Origin: Clarkia xantiana subsp. parviflora
Taxonomy: Eukaryota; Streptophyta; Magnoliopsida; Myrtales; Onagraceae
DNA length: 64,000 nt
Assembly: GCA_036873135.1 (NCBI GenBank)
Contig: JAPTYO010000059.1
Span: forward strand, 4,581,066-4,645,065
Direction of reading: 5' to 3'
This document shows, in pieces, positions 10,049-20,666 of this stretch. Position numbers and translations under genes: made by a program. The notes under the pieces were generated by a model. That model saw only the letters and a list, made by a program, of their open reading frames with translations, had not been told where the DNA came from and did not search any database. How positions within the stretch are numbered: the first letter of the stretch is position 1; every line of letters starts with the position of its first letter.

Positions 10049-10762
10049 TGTTGGATCACGGTGGAACTCCGGTACGGACTTTGACGGCGATCCTAACTCC
10101 TTCGCTCCACGCAATCCTGCAAGAGGGGATAGACCGGGCGGTGACCCAGAATCCCTCTCCGATGCTTAAATGAGTATCTCGTACGGACTGGCAAGCAGTA
10201 ATCTCAAGTAAGTATTTCAACGTAAGTGATCTGAGGTGACCTCTTGCCCTTTTATAGGCGAAGAGATACCTCAGTTACCTGGTGAACCGTTGGGGGTGGT
10301 TAGCCTGTATCCCGCGTATCTCGGGTGTGATCCCGCCTATCTAGGCCATGATCTCGCGTATCTCGCCCACACCCCGCGTATCTCGGCCACGCTCCGTGTA
10401 TCTTAACCACGTTCCGCGTATCTCAGCCACGCCCCGCGTATCTCGGCCTTATCCTCTGATAACGAGTCACGACTCCCGTCGGGGACTCCAGAGTTATCTC
10501 ATTGTGTCACCGCTCGGGGCCCCTCGTCATCGTGACAGGGCCTATTGTTCTCAGGGATTCATCATCGGGGCCTACTCAGAGGCATTACGTCGGGAGCGTT
10601 CAGCTCGCTTGTCAGGTCCGACTCTGTCGGGACCTCTCATCCTCGGACCCCTTTTGTCGGGATCCTTTGCCTGGGCCATCTTGGCCTTCGTTTAGGGCCC
10701 ACCGGGCCTATTTGCCGTTTCCTCACCGTTAAAGGGCCTAACGGCTTTAGTCGAACCCATCA
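10049..10762 (-). repeat. RT-2 5' LTR
   Basis: 714 bp, matching 1556-2269 with about ten substitutions. In the minus sense: U3 with the 20-bp CGTATCTCG array (10308-10448, plus coordinates), TATA box TATAAAA (complement of 10250-10256), then the conserved GAGAGGG segment and hairpin CTGGGT/GCCCGG (10134-10149) and CCCCTCTTGCAGG. Confidence 0.92.
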
Positions 10763-11282
10763 GACCCTGTCTCGTGAGACAAGGGGTCCTGGGTGGTGAC
10801 CTAGAATGACATAACTCTGGAGTCCCCGATATGAATTGGGACTGGTGATCAGAGGATAAGACCAAGAAACCCGCCTACTAGATAGAGTAGTGGGGAAACG
10901 GTTGAGATACAGATAACCTCCCCCGAGATACGCAGGGCGTGCCCGAGATACGCGGAGCGTGGGCGAGATACGCGGAGCGTGGGGCGAGATACACGGAATC
11001 CCGAACGAGATATACAAAATCGTGGGTAAAACTGCCAGGCGCAGTTACAGGTAACTGAGTAACTTCCCCTCCTATATAAATGAGAAAGTTACCTCAGAAA
11101 AGACACATTCTAATAGGAGCTTAGATTATTGCTTACCACCCCATCATTCATATACTCATTTAAGCATCAGAGAGGGATTCTGGGTCACCACCCAGGTCAA
11201 CCCCTTTTGCAGGATTACGCGGAGCCCAGGAGTTCAAGCCTTTCCGTCAAGAACGTAACGGAGCTTCGCCCGTGATCCAACA
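10763..11282 (+). repeat. RT-1 3' LTR, right fragment
   Basis: Continues the LTR interrupted at 1555. It has four CGAGATACGCGGAGCGTGG-type units (about 10920-11010), TATATAAA at 11073-11080, GCATCAGAGAGGG (11164), a perfect 6-bp hairpin CTGGGT/ACCCAG (11180-11195), CCCCTTTTGCAGG, and ends CGTGATCCAACA at 11282. The first five bases (GACCC) are the second target copy of RT-2. Confidence 0.88.
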
Positions 11283-11987
11283 GATAGAAAAAAATGACAA
11301 TATCAGAAGTAAATTAGGGCTCCTTAAGCAAACATTACGTATAATGGAAAATTGTGAATTGAGGGATTTGGTATTCGACCAAATATGGTTTTAAATTAAA
11401 TAAATAACATAGCATGCCAAATTTGAATTAAGAGTTTAAGAATTTTAGTAAAAAAAATACAGAAATCACAAAATACGTAATATTAGTATATTTAGATCAT
11501 GTATTTTAATGTAATTATTAGACATAATGTTTATATATTACTAATTTTCTCATGTTTAATTTATAGAATTATATAAAATTTAGTGTATAATGTAAAATTA
11601 AAAAAATGGAAATATTTAATTACTATAATAAAAGAAAACTAAATAAATTGTATGAATATAACAAAGTTATTTAAAAATATGGTCAGTTTTCCTTTTCAGA
11701 CTTTAATTTATGGTAGGACTCGACAAATTTTATCATTAAGTTTTTATTTACAACTATTTGTTCTTATTGAAATTTATGTGCGGAAAATACCTGGACTTTT
11801 CTTATCAGTCTTTGAGATTTTCCATCTCAGTGACGAAATGAAAACAAATACAAATTATAAGGATTAAAGAAGTTATTAATCTATTCGTTTCGGATTGGCT
11901 ACAATACTATCATAGTATCACACATTCTATAAGGATATTATTATTTTAATAAAATATTTTATTCTTACACTCCTCACAACTCACAAG
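11283..11987. other. AT-rich intergenic DNA
   Basis: About 75-80% AT with short open frames only (longest near 11652-11867, no recognisable motif). I see no gene. The last eight bases, CTCACAAG (11980-11987), are the left target copy of the hAT element that follows. Confidence 0.7.
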
Positions 11988-12673
11988 TAGGGGTGAGCAA
12001 ATATCCCGAGAGGCTCAAAATCCCGCCCGTCCCGCCCTATTCCGTCCCAAAAAGCCCGTCCCAAAAATGTACCCAAGCCCTAATGGGCGGGACTTTTCTT
12101 CTCAACTAGGGATAGGGCTAGGGCTAGGGATTTTTTACGAAGTCCCAAAAGACCCGTCCCGTCCCTTTTTGCTAACTAATTAGCTATAAACTATAGTTAG
12201 TTAAGTTAACTTTAGTGATGGCTCGGGTTGAAGTTCCATTTGATCTGGGATTTGTATTTATAGCTTGTTATGTCAGAATTGTTGGTGACTTTGTGTTAGA
12301 GTCTTGGTAAAACTTAGTTTTGGAGTGATTGGTGAACTATTTTGGAGAACCAAGTTATGTGTTGAACTTGGTGTTCTGAGTGATTTTGGTGTTTTATGGT
12401 GAACTTTGTGGTATGTGCTGAACTTTGCTGTTGTTCTGTGTTTGGTTATGGTTTAATTAAATTGAGTATGATTTTTTTTTTTTTTTTTGAACTTGGATGG
12501 GAATTTGGGTTTGTCCCATTTGTCCCTAGTCCCTGTAGGCCCGTGACGGGCGGGCCTTTTCCTACTAGCTAGGGCTCGGGATAGGGCTCGGGACAGCCAT
12601 TAAGTGGCCCTAGTTTTAGGGCTTGAGCCATTTTTTAGAAAAAGCCCGTCCATCTGTCCCATGCTCAGCCCTA
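11988..12673. mobile_element. hAT-type non-autonomous element (MITE), 686 bp
   Basis: The ends are imperfect inverted repeats, TAGGGGTGAGCA at the left and the complement of TAGGGCTGAGCA at the right. The element is flanked by a perfect 8-bp target duplication, CTCACAAG (11980-11987 and 12674-12681). Both the TAGGG-type terminus and the 8-bp duplication are diagnostic of the hAT superfamily. Sub-terminal regions carry repeated GGGCGGGAC / AGGGATAGGGCTAGGG motifs in opposite orientation. No transposase frame, so movement would need a transposase in trans. Confidence 0.88.
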
Positions 12674-12681
12674 CTCACAAG

Positions 12682-12782
12682 TAACACAAAGGAGCCCGAC
12701 AAGTCCAAAGACCAAAAAGTTTTGTTCGTCCTTTTCCAATTTCCATTACCATTCCCATTCAATGAATTTACCACCAATTTTT

Positions 12783-12826
<44 letters not shown>

Positions 12827-13018
12827 TAATAGTAATTTAAACCTTTTAGTTTTTATTATTTATTATATATATATATATATAAAATTTATACTAATCAATA
12901 TTAATATTACATAATTATAACTAAAAACTAAGGAAATGGTTGATTTATTTATTCTTTATCACTCACAATAATTTATTTTATCATATTAAAATAAATGGAA
13001 AACGACTGAGAGATTTAT
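12682..13018. repeat. AT-rich spacer with (AT)n microsatellites
   Basis: Contains (AT)n at 12785-12819 and a shorter one at 12866-12880. No gene seen. Confidence 0.8.
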
Positions 13019-14464
13019 TAGGGTATAAACGAGTCAAGCTATTGTGAGTTACTCGAGATCCACTCGAATGATATTTGCATTTGACTCGCTAAATTTCGAG
13101 TCGAGTCGAGTTTTTCTGACACCGGGTCGAGTTCGAGTTTAATGGTACCGACTCGAGATGCTCGCGAGACTATTTGAGCTTTTCTATTTTACCTATTCAA
13201 GTCGAGTTCGAGTTATATCGATCTTTACATAATATTATGTCGGTCGATACATGGGTAAAGCCAAACATTCTGAAATATGTAGGACAAAAGTGCAATTAAT
13301 TACTATTCGGTAATCAACATACAATTAACGAATAATCTGTATATGTATGAAAACCGAAATTGAGACATACCAACCAAATGGGAAAGACGGTGTTTTTAAC
13401 TGAGGTATGTGTTGATCAAAGTCTCCTTAAGGCAATTTCGCCCAGCTCACCCTCAGGCTATGCAACGAGGTTTAACAGGGACGATCAGCTCCCAGGATAC
13501 AACAGTGTCGTTGACACAAATCGTGCACACAATTCGTTCAACCGAACCGAACAATACCTGAACTTGAACAAGAATGTGAGATTTGATAATAGAATAGTAA
13601 GTTGATTTGAATTCGGAACAAGAAAAAAACCTGAGCAGTAGTAAGTCACGAAATAGGAGATGAGAAAACTTAAACGCTATACTGCCGAAGATTGCTGAAA
13701 TTGATTGTATTTTTGGAATTGGAATACCATACATTTATTAGTGGGCGCATTGAGCCACATACAAAAAATACACAGAATATATTCCACGTATATAATATTC
13801 GGTATCAATATATATTATATAGTTGTCATAATAATATTATGCAATGTTTCTGGACATCATTAAAGTAGGAAACTTCGGTTAGCAATGTTGACAGAATATT
13901 GTTTTCCAAATTCGAATATTTATCAATATACAAAAATTTCGTTTAGCAAAACCGGGCCGACACGAAGTAGGCTTTTCAGACCGACAATTATGTACGCACG
14001 TCGTGAACGCATACAAGCCAAGCCTACCGAGATGTGCTTCAGATCCGATGATTTGTACCCTTGCACAGGTGCGCGTAAAAAGAGATTCTTAACTAGCAAG
14101 ATGCTTACAACACTAAACAGTAGCAAAGCTAGCATATATGGGGTGAGGAACAAAGTGAAAAACCGAATCACATCTCGGTTTTCAAATGCCATTCAACACT
14201 AATAATGGCCAAACCCATGAGTTAACCAACTTAAGTCAAACATATATATATATATATATTCAAGTTCGAGCTAATATGCATTATTTATGATTAAATTGAA
14301 CCATTTTAAACTTGGCGAGCCGAGTCGAGCCTTAAGCTCGAACTCGTTGAGTATGGCACGAGTCGAGCTCGAGTTTGAAAAGTTTGGACTCAGTCGAGCT
14401 CGAGTAAAATGAGTCAAGTCGATCTTGCCAGATACTTGGCTCGGCTCGGCTCGATTACACCGTA
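13019..14464. repeat. Degraded hAT-like repeat with TAGGGTATAA / TACGGTGTAA ends
   Basis: The left end TAGGGTATAAACGAGTCAAG and the complement of the right end (TACGGTGTAATCGAGCCGAG) are related inverted repeats. Both ends are followed inward by many TCGAGTTCGAG / GAGCTCGAG motifs. The flanking octamers (AGATTTAT left, GCATCAAC right) do not match, so this may be two truncated copies or a composite. The interior has no transposase-like frame. Confidence 0.45.
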
Positions 14465-15027
14465 GCATCAACTATGAGTTTTAGGAGTTTATATTTTATA
14501 AAGTTTCAACTATCCGAAGTGTAACTTATCATTCAGTTATGGCTCGATTCACCTATTTAAAGGTCTCACATTGGCCGAATCTATGGCAATCAATTCACAC
14601 GATCTAGAATATCATTTCTAGGACGATCCAGAGGTCTGGTCGAGCCCTATGGCCCGTCCCAGTTGATAAAAAAATTAAATTGATTATTACTCAACTGGTC
14701 GAGTTATGGCACTCACCCTAATACATACTCGTGCTAGATATGGTCTTCTAGACGAGGTGAACATATTAGACACAGACCATGCCATACGGACCCCTAACTA
14801 GATGTAGGGTGTAATTGAGTCAAGTTGTTTTTCATCTACTCGACATCGGTTCGGTCAATATTAAAATTGCTAAATTACGAGTCAAGCTCGAGTCGAGGTT
14901 TTTTTTTTTGTATTAAGTCGAGTACAAGTTCATATATACTCGACCCGAAAGGCTCTTGAACCTAACTGAGATTTTTTTTTTTTGCCAAAAACCTATTGAG
15001 TCGAATTCGAGATTATTTAAGCTTTAC

Positions 15028-15105
<78 letters not shown>

Positions 15106-16895
15106 TAAAAGTCACGCACAATGTAAAGTGCACCATTTATGACTTAACTGAATAATTTTAAACTTGGCGAGCCGATCTTGAACTCGTCAAATATAGTACC
15201 GAGCCAATCTCGATTATTTTGATCATATGTCTTAGTGAGATAATAATTTTACTAAAACTATTATAAATTGGAGCATACCCAACATATTTTAAAATAATCA
15301 TACATATTTCTATAATAAAGTGAATTTTTTTTGGTAACGATAATAAAGTGAATTTGAATAGACTGTTCATATATTTTGTTGAGGATGTCCAACATATAGT
15401 ATTAGCATTGTCATTGTTAAGAAAATCAGGATCAAATATATATCTCATATGTCTAACATGTTTTGACATGTAATTTGATAAACTAACTGTGACTTTTACA
15501 TCAAGAAAGATATAACATGATTGACATGTAATGTATAAATATGTATCACATAGATAGATATAAAAGTATAGTATAATTTTTAAATATAATTCTCCGATTT
15601 ATATTATTAACAAAATAAAAAGTAAAAAAAAAAATTTTACAAACAAATTAAATTTGACTGGGTGGTGGGTGCTCTGAGCCTGTGACTATTAACGAATGGA
15701 CTTTAGGAAATTCGTAAGATTATGATTATTGATTTGTGAGGAGTACATTAATAAATTATTTAAAATAACAAATATCTAATAAAAGTACGATACATATAAG
15801 TGTTATAAACTAAGGAGCTAAATTATGTTATTGAATTGTTTAGTCCTCATACTTCTAATTATTTTATTTATGGGTAGTGAGATGAAAAATCTCGGAGAGA
15901 GTATAGAAAGGTCCAAAATACCTTAATATGTAATAAAAATTCATGTATTGTCATGTTCACCAAATTTATTTAGTTTCCTTTTACTACAACAATTAATTAG
16001 TTTCCTTTTATTTTTATACAACATTATACGTTAAATTTTATATTCTTATAAATTAAACATGAGACCATTTGTAATACATAAACGTTAAGTTTAACAAATA
16101 CTACACTAAAGTAATGTAATCAAATATACAAAATATTTTGTATTATATGTGATTTATGTATGATTTTATTTATTAATTATTTATTTGCCAACATGTAGAT
16201 ACCTTAATATGTAATAAAAATAAATTTATTGTCTTAAACCATATTACTCTAGTAAATAGTTATATCTTGAAATATTTATTTTCAAATAAAATTATTTTTA
16301 TTAATTAAGTCCATAATTTTATTATGAAGTAAAATAATATATATCATATATAGAAATTTGAAATTGACATACATTCAAAAACAGATTGCAATTCAATGAA
16401 TAATAACAAAGGAAAATTTTACTAAAATAACAAAAAATCATTCATGTTCGCTTGCTCTGCAGTACGAGCCTCATACAGAGCCGCGCCCTCGCTTTTTATG
16501 CCTATTGGTGTTCCGAAAGTACTTACATTTCTTAAAAAACAACACACACTTTATTTAATCTGCATTAATTATCACCAATTTTGTTAAAAAAAAAATAGGT
16601 TGAATAGAAAGACAAATTGTAAGTTTAACACATCTACCTTCGTCAAGATGTCATAATTTATTAAACAAATTCAGTTGAACTTTCTCATTACGACTCTCAA
16701 TATATATTTACTTGAGTTTTTTTCTTCAAGTTAGTAAACAATCATAATTTATTTTATTATAAATAATTTATTTTATATATATATATATATATATTTTTAA
16801 AAATTTGGGAAAAAAATATTATTGAATGCAACCAACTTAAAATATAATTTCAAAATTTTATATATATGTAAACATGTACTGTTTAACGGGTCGCT
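14465..16895. other. AT-rich intergenic DNA with repeat fragments
   Basis: Holds another partial copy of the TCGAGTCGAG repeat (starting TAGGGTGTAATTGAG at 14815, fading near 15220) and a long (AT)n at 15030-15100 (about 35 repeats). The remainder is AT-rich with no supported gene. Part of it may be the body of the Helitron whose 3' end lies at 16930. Confidence 0.6.
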
Positions 16896-16930
16896 CCGTG
16901 CCTCGCACGTAGCACGGGGTCATCACCTAG
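16896..16930 (+). mobile_element. Helitron 3' terminus
   Basis: CCGTGC (16896-16901) and GCACGG (16912-16917) form a 6-bp hairpin, followed nine bases later by CTAG (16927-16930) and then T. Hairpin, short spacer, CTRR and insertion before T are the standard Helitron 3' signature. The 5' TC end was not located. Confidence 0.6.
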
Positions 16931-16965
16931 TTTCACATTTAGCCGATCATAAAAATAATAATGCC

Positions 16966-17724
16966 TGATGGATATACGCATGATTCAGGCTCGGTTTTAA
17001 TTATTCGGACCACATACACGCGCGCAAAACCCAATTTCGAGCTAACCGGGGGAAACCGGGCAAGTCGCGAACTTGCCCGGCACCCCCGGGGCTTACCCGG
17101 AAAATCCCGGGTAAGCCTAGGCTTACCCGGAATTCCGGGTGAGCTTAACACCCGGGGGGTGCCGCGCACACCCCCCATTTCGTCCCGAATATATAGGAGA
17201 CCCGATTTTTAACTAACTCCTATGTGTCCGAGACCCACGTTTCAAAGGCGCGTGCGTCCCGCTCGTGACAGCCGCCTGAGACGAGCGTCAGAGTCCTTTT
17301 CCCAAACCTCTCCCCTACATCCCGGTTCACATTTCCACATTGAACCGGGTCAAAACCGGTTTACGGTCCAAGGTTGCCTATAAATAGCCACCTTGGGGGT
17401 AAACATTTTCAAGTCACTTTTGGGTGAGAATTGGAAAAGCTCTGACCTCTCTCTAAAACTCTCTCTCTCTAGAAACCCTCTAATGTTGATCGTCGGAGCG
17501 AGCGCACCAAGCACCCCCCCCCCCTCTCCACGGGGATTGCTTGGTAATGCTCCTCTCGCAGGTGCAGACGGACGGTCTATAAGAGAGCCCGAAGGTCTTA
17601 CCGCTGTTCTGAAGACGAAGCTGAAGGCCCGTACACGACCTTAGGAGACGGACTCGGCTCGCACCCAACCCGAAGACTTCGACGAGTTATTCAACGGGCA
17701 ACCCGCGGTAACCCGGTCGAAACA
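16966..17724 (+). repeat. RT-3 5' LTR (759 bp)
   Basis: Starts TGATGGATATACGC, ends GAAACA. U3 holds palindromic GCTTACCCGG...CCGGGTAAGC blocks (about 17060-17150). The core promoter TATAAATA is at 17379-17386. An 8-bp hairpin ACCAAGCA/TGCTTGGT (17506-17513, 17538-17545) encloses a C-run, followed by CTCCTCTCGCAGG. Confidence 0.92.
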
Positions 17725-17726
17725 CT

Positions 17727-17744
17727 TGGCGCCGTCTGCGGGCT
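17727..17744 (+). promoter_or_regulatory. RT-3 primer binding site
   Basis: TGGCGCCGTCTGCGGGCT, two bases after the LTR; the same primer type as RT-2. Confidence 0.8.
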
Positions 17745-17783
17745 TCGAACAGAAAGCCTGCGTTACTCAAACGAACAAGTAAG

Positions 17784-20666
17784 ATGGAAAACACAGACAC
17801 CATACACGGAGGCTTCAGTGCAGGGGGCGAAACCTCTTACGCAAGGGAGAGGTACGCCGCCGGGAAAAGTGAAAAACCACAGGAGCCAGATGGAGAAGAC
17901 ACAATCATGGAGGACGTCATAGGCTTCTCAGCCAAAGACAGAGAGCACATAACGTTCCCCCACAACGACGCCTTAGTCATTCAAATGACTATTGATGACA
18001 TGGAAGTGAAGCGAATTCTGGTAGACGGAGGCTCCACCCCAAACGTGCTAACAAAAGACATTGTCTTAGCACTCGGAAGAAAGAAGGCCATACAAACAAT
18101 GAACTCACCTCTAGTGGGATTCATGGGAGATGCCAGCTACCCGCTGGGCACCATTACCCTTCCGGTAACTTTGGGCGAAGGAGAAAGACGTCTGAATATC
18201 GATGTACTATTCATAGTAGTCGAGAAGCTAAACGCCTACAATGGCATTCTCGGATAAACGACCATGAACGAATGGAGAATGGTGCCTTCAACGGCCCACC
18301 TAAAGATCAAGTTCCCAACCATTGCAGGTGTGGGAGAAGTTAGAGGAAACCAACAAGTAGCAAGAGAATGCCACAATATCGCGCTACAACAAAACCTAAG
18401 GGGAAACATGCCAGTAGTACCCACCATCGACGAAGACCCAAGAGATGACTACGGGAGGCCTACAGCGATGGACGAACTCCGTGAATTCAAAATCGATGAC
18501 CCAGAAAGAATGGTGCGCGTAGGAGCATCATTATCAGAAGACGAAGTGATTGAAATCACAGCGCTCCTAACAGAATACAAAGACTTATTCGCATGGTCCC
18601 CAAAGGACATGCCAGGAATAAGCCCAGATGTCATTTGCCACAAACTCAACATCAACAAAGATGCTCGAGTAGTGAAACAAAAGCTAAGGTCGATAGGAGG
18701 AGACAAGAAGTTGGCCATTCGCGAGGAAGTAGGCAGACTGCTTGATGCAGGCTTCATTGAAGAATCCAAGTATCAAACTTGGGTAGCCAACCCTGTAGAT
18801 GTTCCTAAACCAAATGGCAAGTCAAGAATGTGCATCGACTACAGAGACCTCAACAATGCATGCCCAAAAGATTCATATCCGCTCCCACGAATTGATCAAT
18901 TGGTAGATGCGACTGCGGGCCACGAACTGATGACAGTTATGGATGCATACACGGGATACAATCAAATCCCAATGTTTTGGCAGGACGCCCCACATACGGC
19001 ATTCTACGCCGACAACAAAATTTATAACTACAAAGTTATGCCTTTCGGGTTAATCAATGCGGGGGCAACCTACCAAAGAATGGTCAATCTCATTTTCGGA
19101 GATCTGATTGGCGATAAAATGGAGGCGTACGTAGATGATATGGTCGTGAAATCCAAGAAAAGAAAGAACCACGCAAATGACCTACGCATAATCTTCGAGA
19201 GAATGCGTAAGTACCAAATAAGACTAAACCCCACAAAGTGCGCTTTTGGGGTACGGTCAGGAAAAATACTTGGATTTATGGTGAGCGAAAGGGGCATTGA
19301 AGCAAACCCCGAGAAGGTGAAGGCAATTGAAGAAATGACCTCTCCAACAAAGCACAAAGAAGTACAACAGCTCAACGGGCGCCTCGCAGCCCTGAACAGA
19401 TTCCTGGCAAAAATCGGAGACAGAGCCCTCCCTTTCTTCGAAGTGCTACGCGCGAACAAGAAGTTTGAATGGACAAATGTCTGTGAAGAAGCCTTCCAAC
19501 AACTCAAACAACACTTGAAGACGCTCCCAAGACTAGCAAAGCCACTTCAAGGGGAGCCTCTTTTCCTCTACATATCAACTAGCAACACGGCAGTTAGCTC
19601 TGTACTAATAAAGGAAAAGGGAGGGGCGCAACTCCCGGTCTATTACGTAAGCAAAACACTGGCCAAGTATGAAGTCAATTACGTACCAATTGAGAAACAC
19701 TTGTACGCGCTTGTGATAGCCGCACGCAAGCTAAGGCCTTACTTCCACGCACATGAAATAACGGTCCTCACAGACCAGCCTCTGAAGCACATCCTTGCAA
19801 AACCAAACATGTCAGGGAGATTGACGAAGTGGTCTGTAGAGTTAAGTGAATTTTGCATTCATTTCGCTCCACGGACAGCCATCAAAGGGCAGGCCTTGGC
19901 AGACTTCATAGCAGAGTTCACAGGAATCGAGCCCGAGCCACAAGTTGAAGTCCAAACAAATGTCCCACCTGCAGAAGTTTGGGAAATGTACACGGACGGA
20001 TCATCCAACACCGGAGGCGCGGGGGCAGGATTATTACTAATCCCACCCGACGGCTCAGACCCCTTGAAGTACGCTTTGAACTTAACATTCAGAGCGACGA
20101 ACAACGAGGCAGAATATGAGGCACTGATAACAGGCCTCAGGATAGCCAAAGGAGTTGGGGTGGAACACTTACGAGTAAAGTGTGATTCACAACTGGTCGT
20201 CAACCAGGTCAAATGAGAGTATACTGCAAAGTCTGAAAACATGCAGAGATACTTGACACAAGCAAAGGAGTTGATAGAAAGTTTCAAAACTTTCGACATA
20301 ACTTCCGTCCCACGAGAAGAAAACCAGGAGGCCGATGCTCTAAGCAAGTATGCCCAAAACAATGAACAAGGCAAAGAGACACACTTTGTGGAAAACAGGA
20401 TAATATCCGTCATAGACCAATTCGAAGTAATGGCCATTGACGAAGAGGAAACTTGGATGACACCAATCCAAGCATACCTCGCAGGAGGGACCCTACCGCG
20501 AGACAAAACTCAAGCAAGCAAGATCGAAAGGGTAGCCGTAAACTACGCCTTGATCGAGGGACAGCTCTACAGAATGGGTTATTCTACACCCTACCTAAAA
20601 TGTATCACAAGCACAGAAGGAACAACGGTACTAGAAGAAATCCATGGAGGAATGGCTGCCTCGCAC
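17784..20666 (+). pseudogene. RT-3 pol, protease to RNase H (gag missing, two stops, split by RT-4)
   Basis: The ATG at 17784 lies only 40 bases after the primer site. The protein opens with the linker TIHGGFSAGGETS, which in RT-2 lies far downstream, between Gag and protease; all of Gag is gone. It continues with protease (ILVDGGSTPNVL), a TAA at 18255-18257, RT (MCIDYRDLN, FGLINAGATYQRM, AYVDDMVVKS), RNase H (MYTDGSS, NNEAEYEAL), a TGA at 20214-20216, the end of RNase H (EADALSKYA), and the start of the integrase zinc domain, where RT-4 cuts at 20666. Frames before and after both stops are the same, so each is a point change. The 3' part continues at 30899. Confidence 0.9.

Larger units (their letters stand above)
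1556..10762 (-). mobile_element. RT-2: full-length Ty3/gypsy Tat-like retrotransposon, pol inactivated
   Basis: A 9.2-kb minus-strand element with 714-bp LTRs at 1556-2269 (3') and 10049-10762 (5'), each reading TG...CA. Order in its own sense: 5' LTR, primer binding site, gag (frameshifted), protease, reverse transcriptase, RNase H, integrase, an 81-bp minisatellite, an antisense short gene, polypurine tract, 3' LTR. The flanking 5-mers are GACCT (1551-1555) and GACCC (10763-10767), a target duplication with one later change. I count about ten differences between the LTRs by eye (about 1.4%), a fairly recent insertion. It sits inside the 3' LTR of RT-1. Confidence 0.92.
1..11282 (+). mobile_element. 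RT-1: Ty3/gypsy Tat-like LTR retrotransposon, 3' part, split by RT-2
   Basis: Only the 3' part of this plus-strand element lies in the window: the end of integrase, a tandem-repeat 3' non-coding region, a polypurine tract (GGGGGCAAA, 1344-1352) and a 3' LTR starting TGATGGG at 1353. The LTR is cut after 1555 by RT-2 and resumes at 10763, ending in CCAACA at 11282. Removing RT-2 and one target copy leaves an LTR of about 718 bp, close to the 714 bp of the RT-2 LTRs. The two elements are therefore relatives inserted in opposite orientation. Its 5' half is outside the window, so coding capacity cannot be judged. Confidence 0.85.

Noticed and set aside
13360..14202. Overlapping open frames on both strands in the hAT-like repeat
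   Set aside because: No transposase motif, inconsistent frames and repeat composition.
17784..18257. Protease active site reads Asp-Gly-Gly-Ser rather than Asp-Thr-Gly or Asp-Ser-Gly
   Set aside because: RT-2 and RT-3 both have it, and as far as I recall it is usual in plant Tat-type proteases, so it is not a loss-of-function sign.
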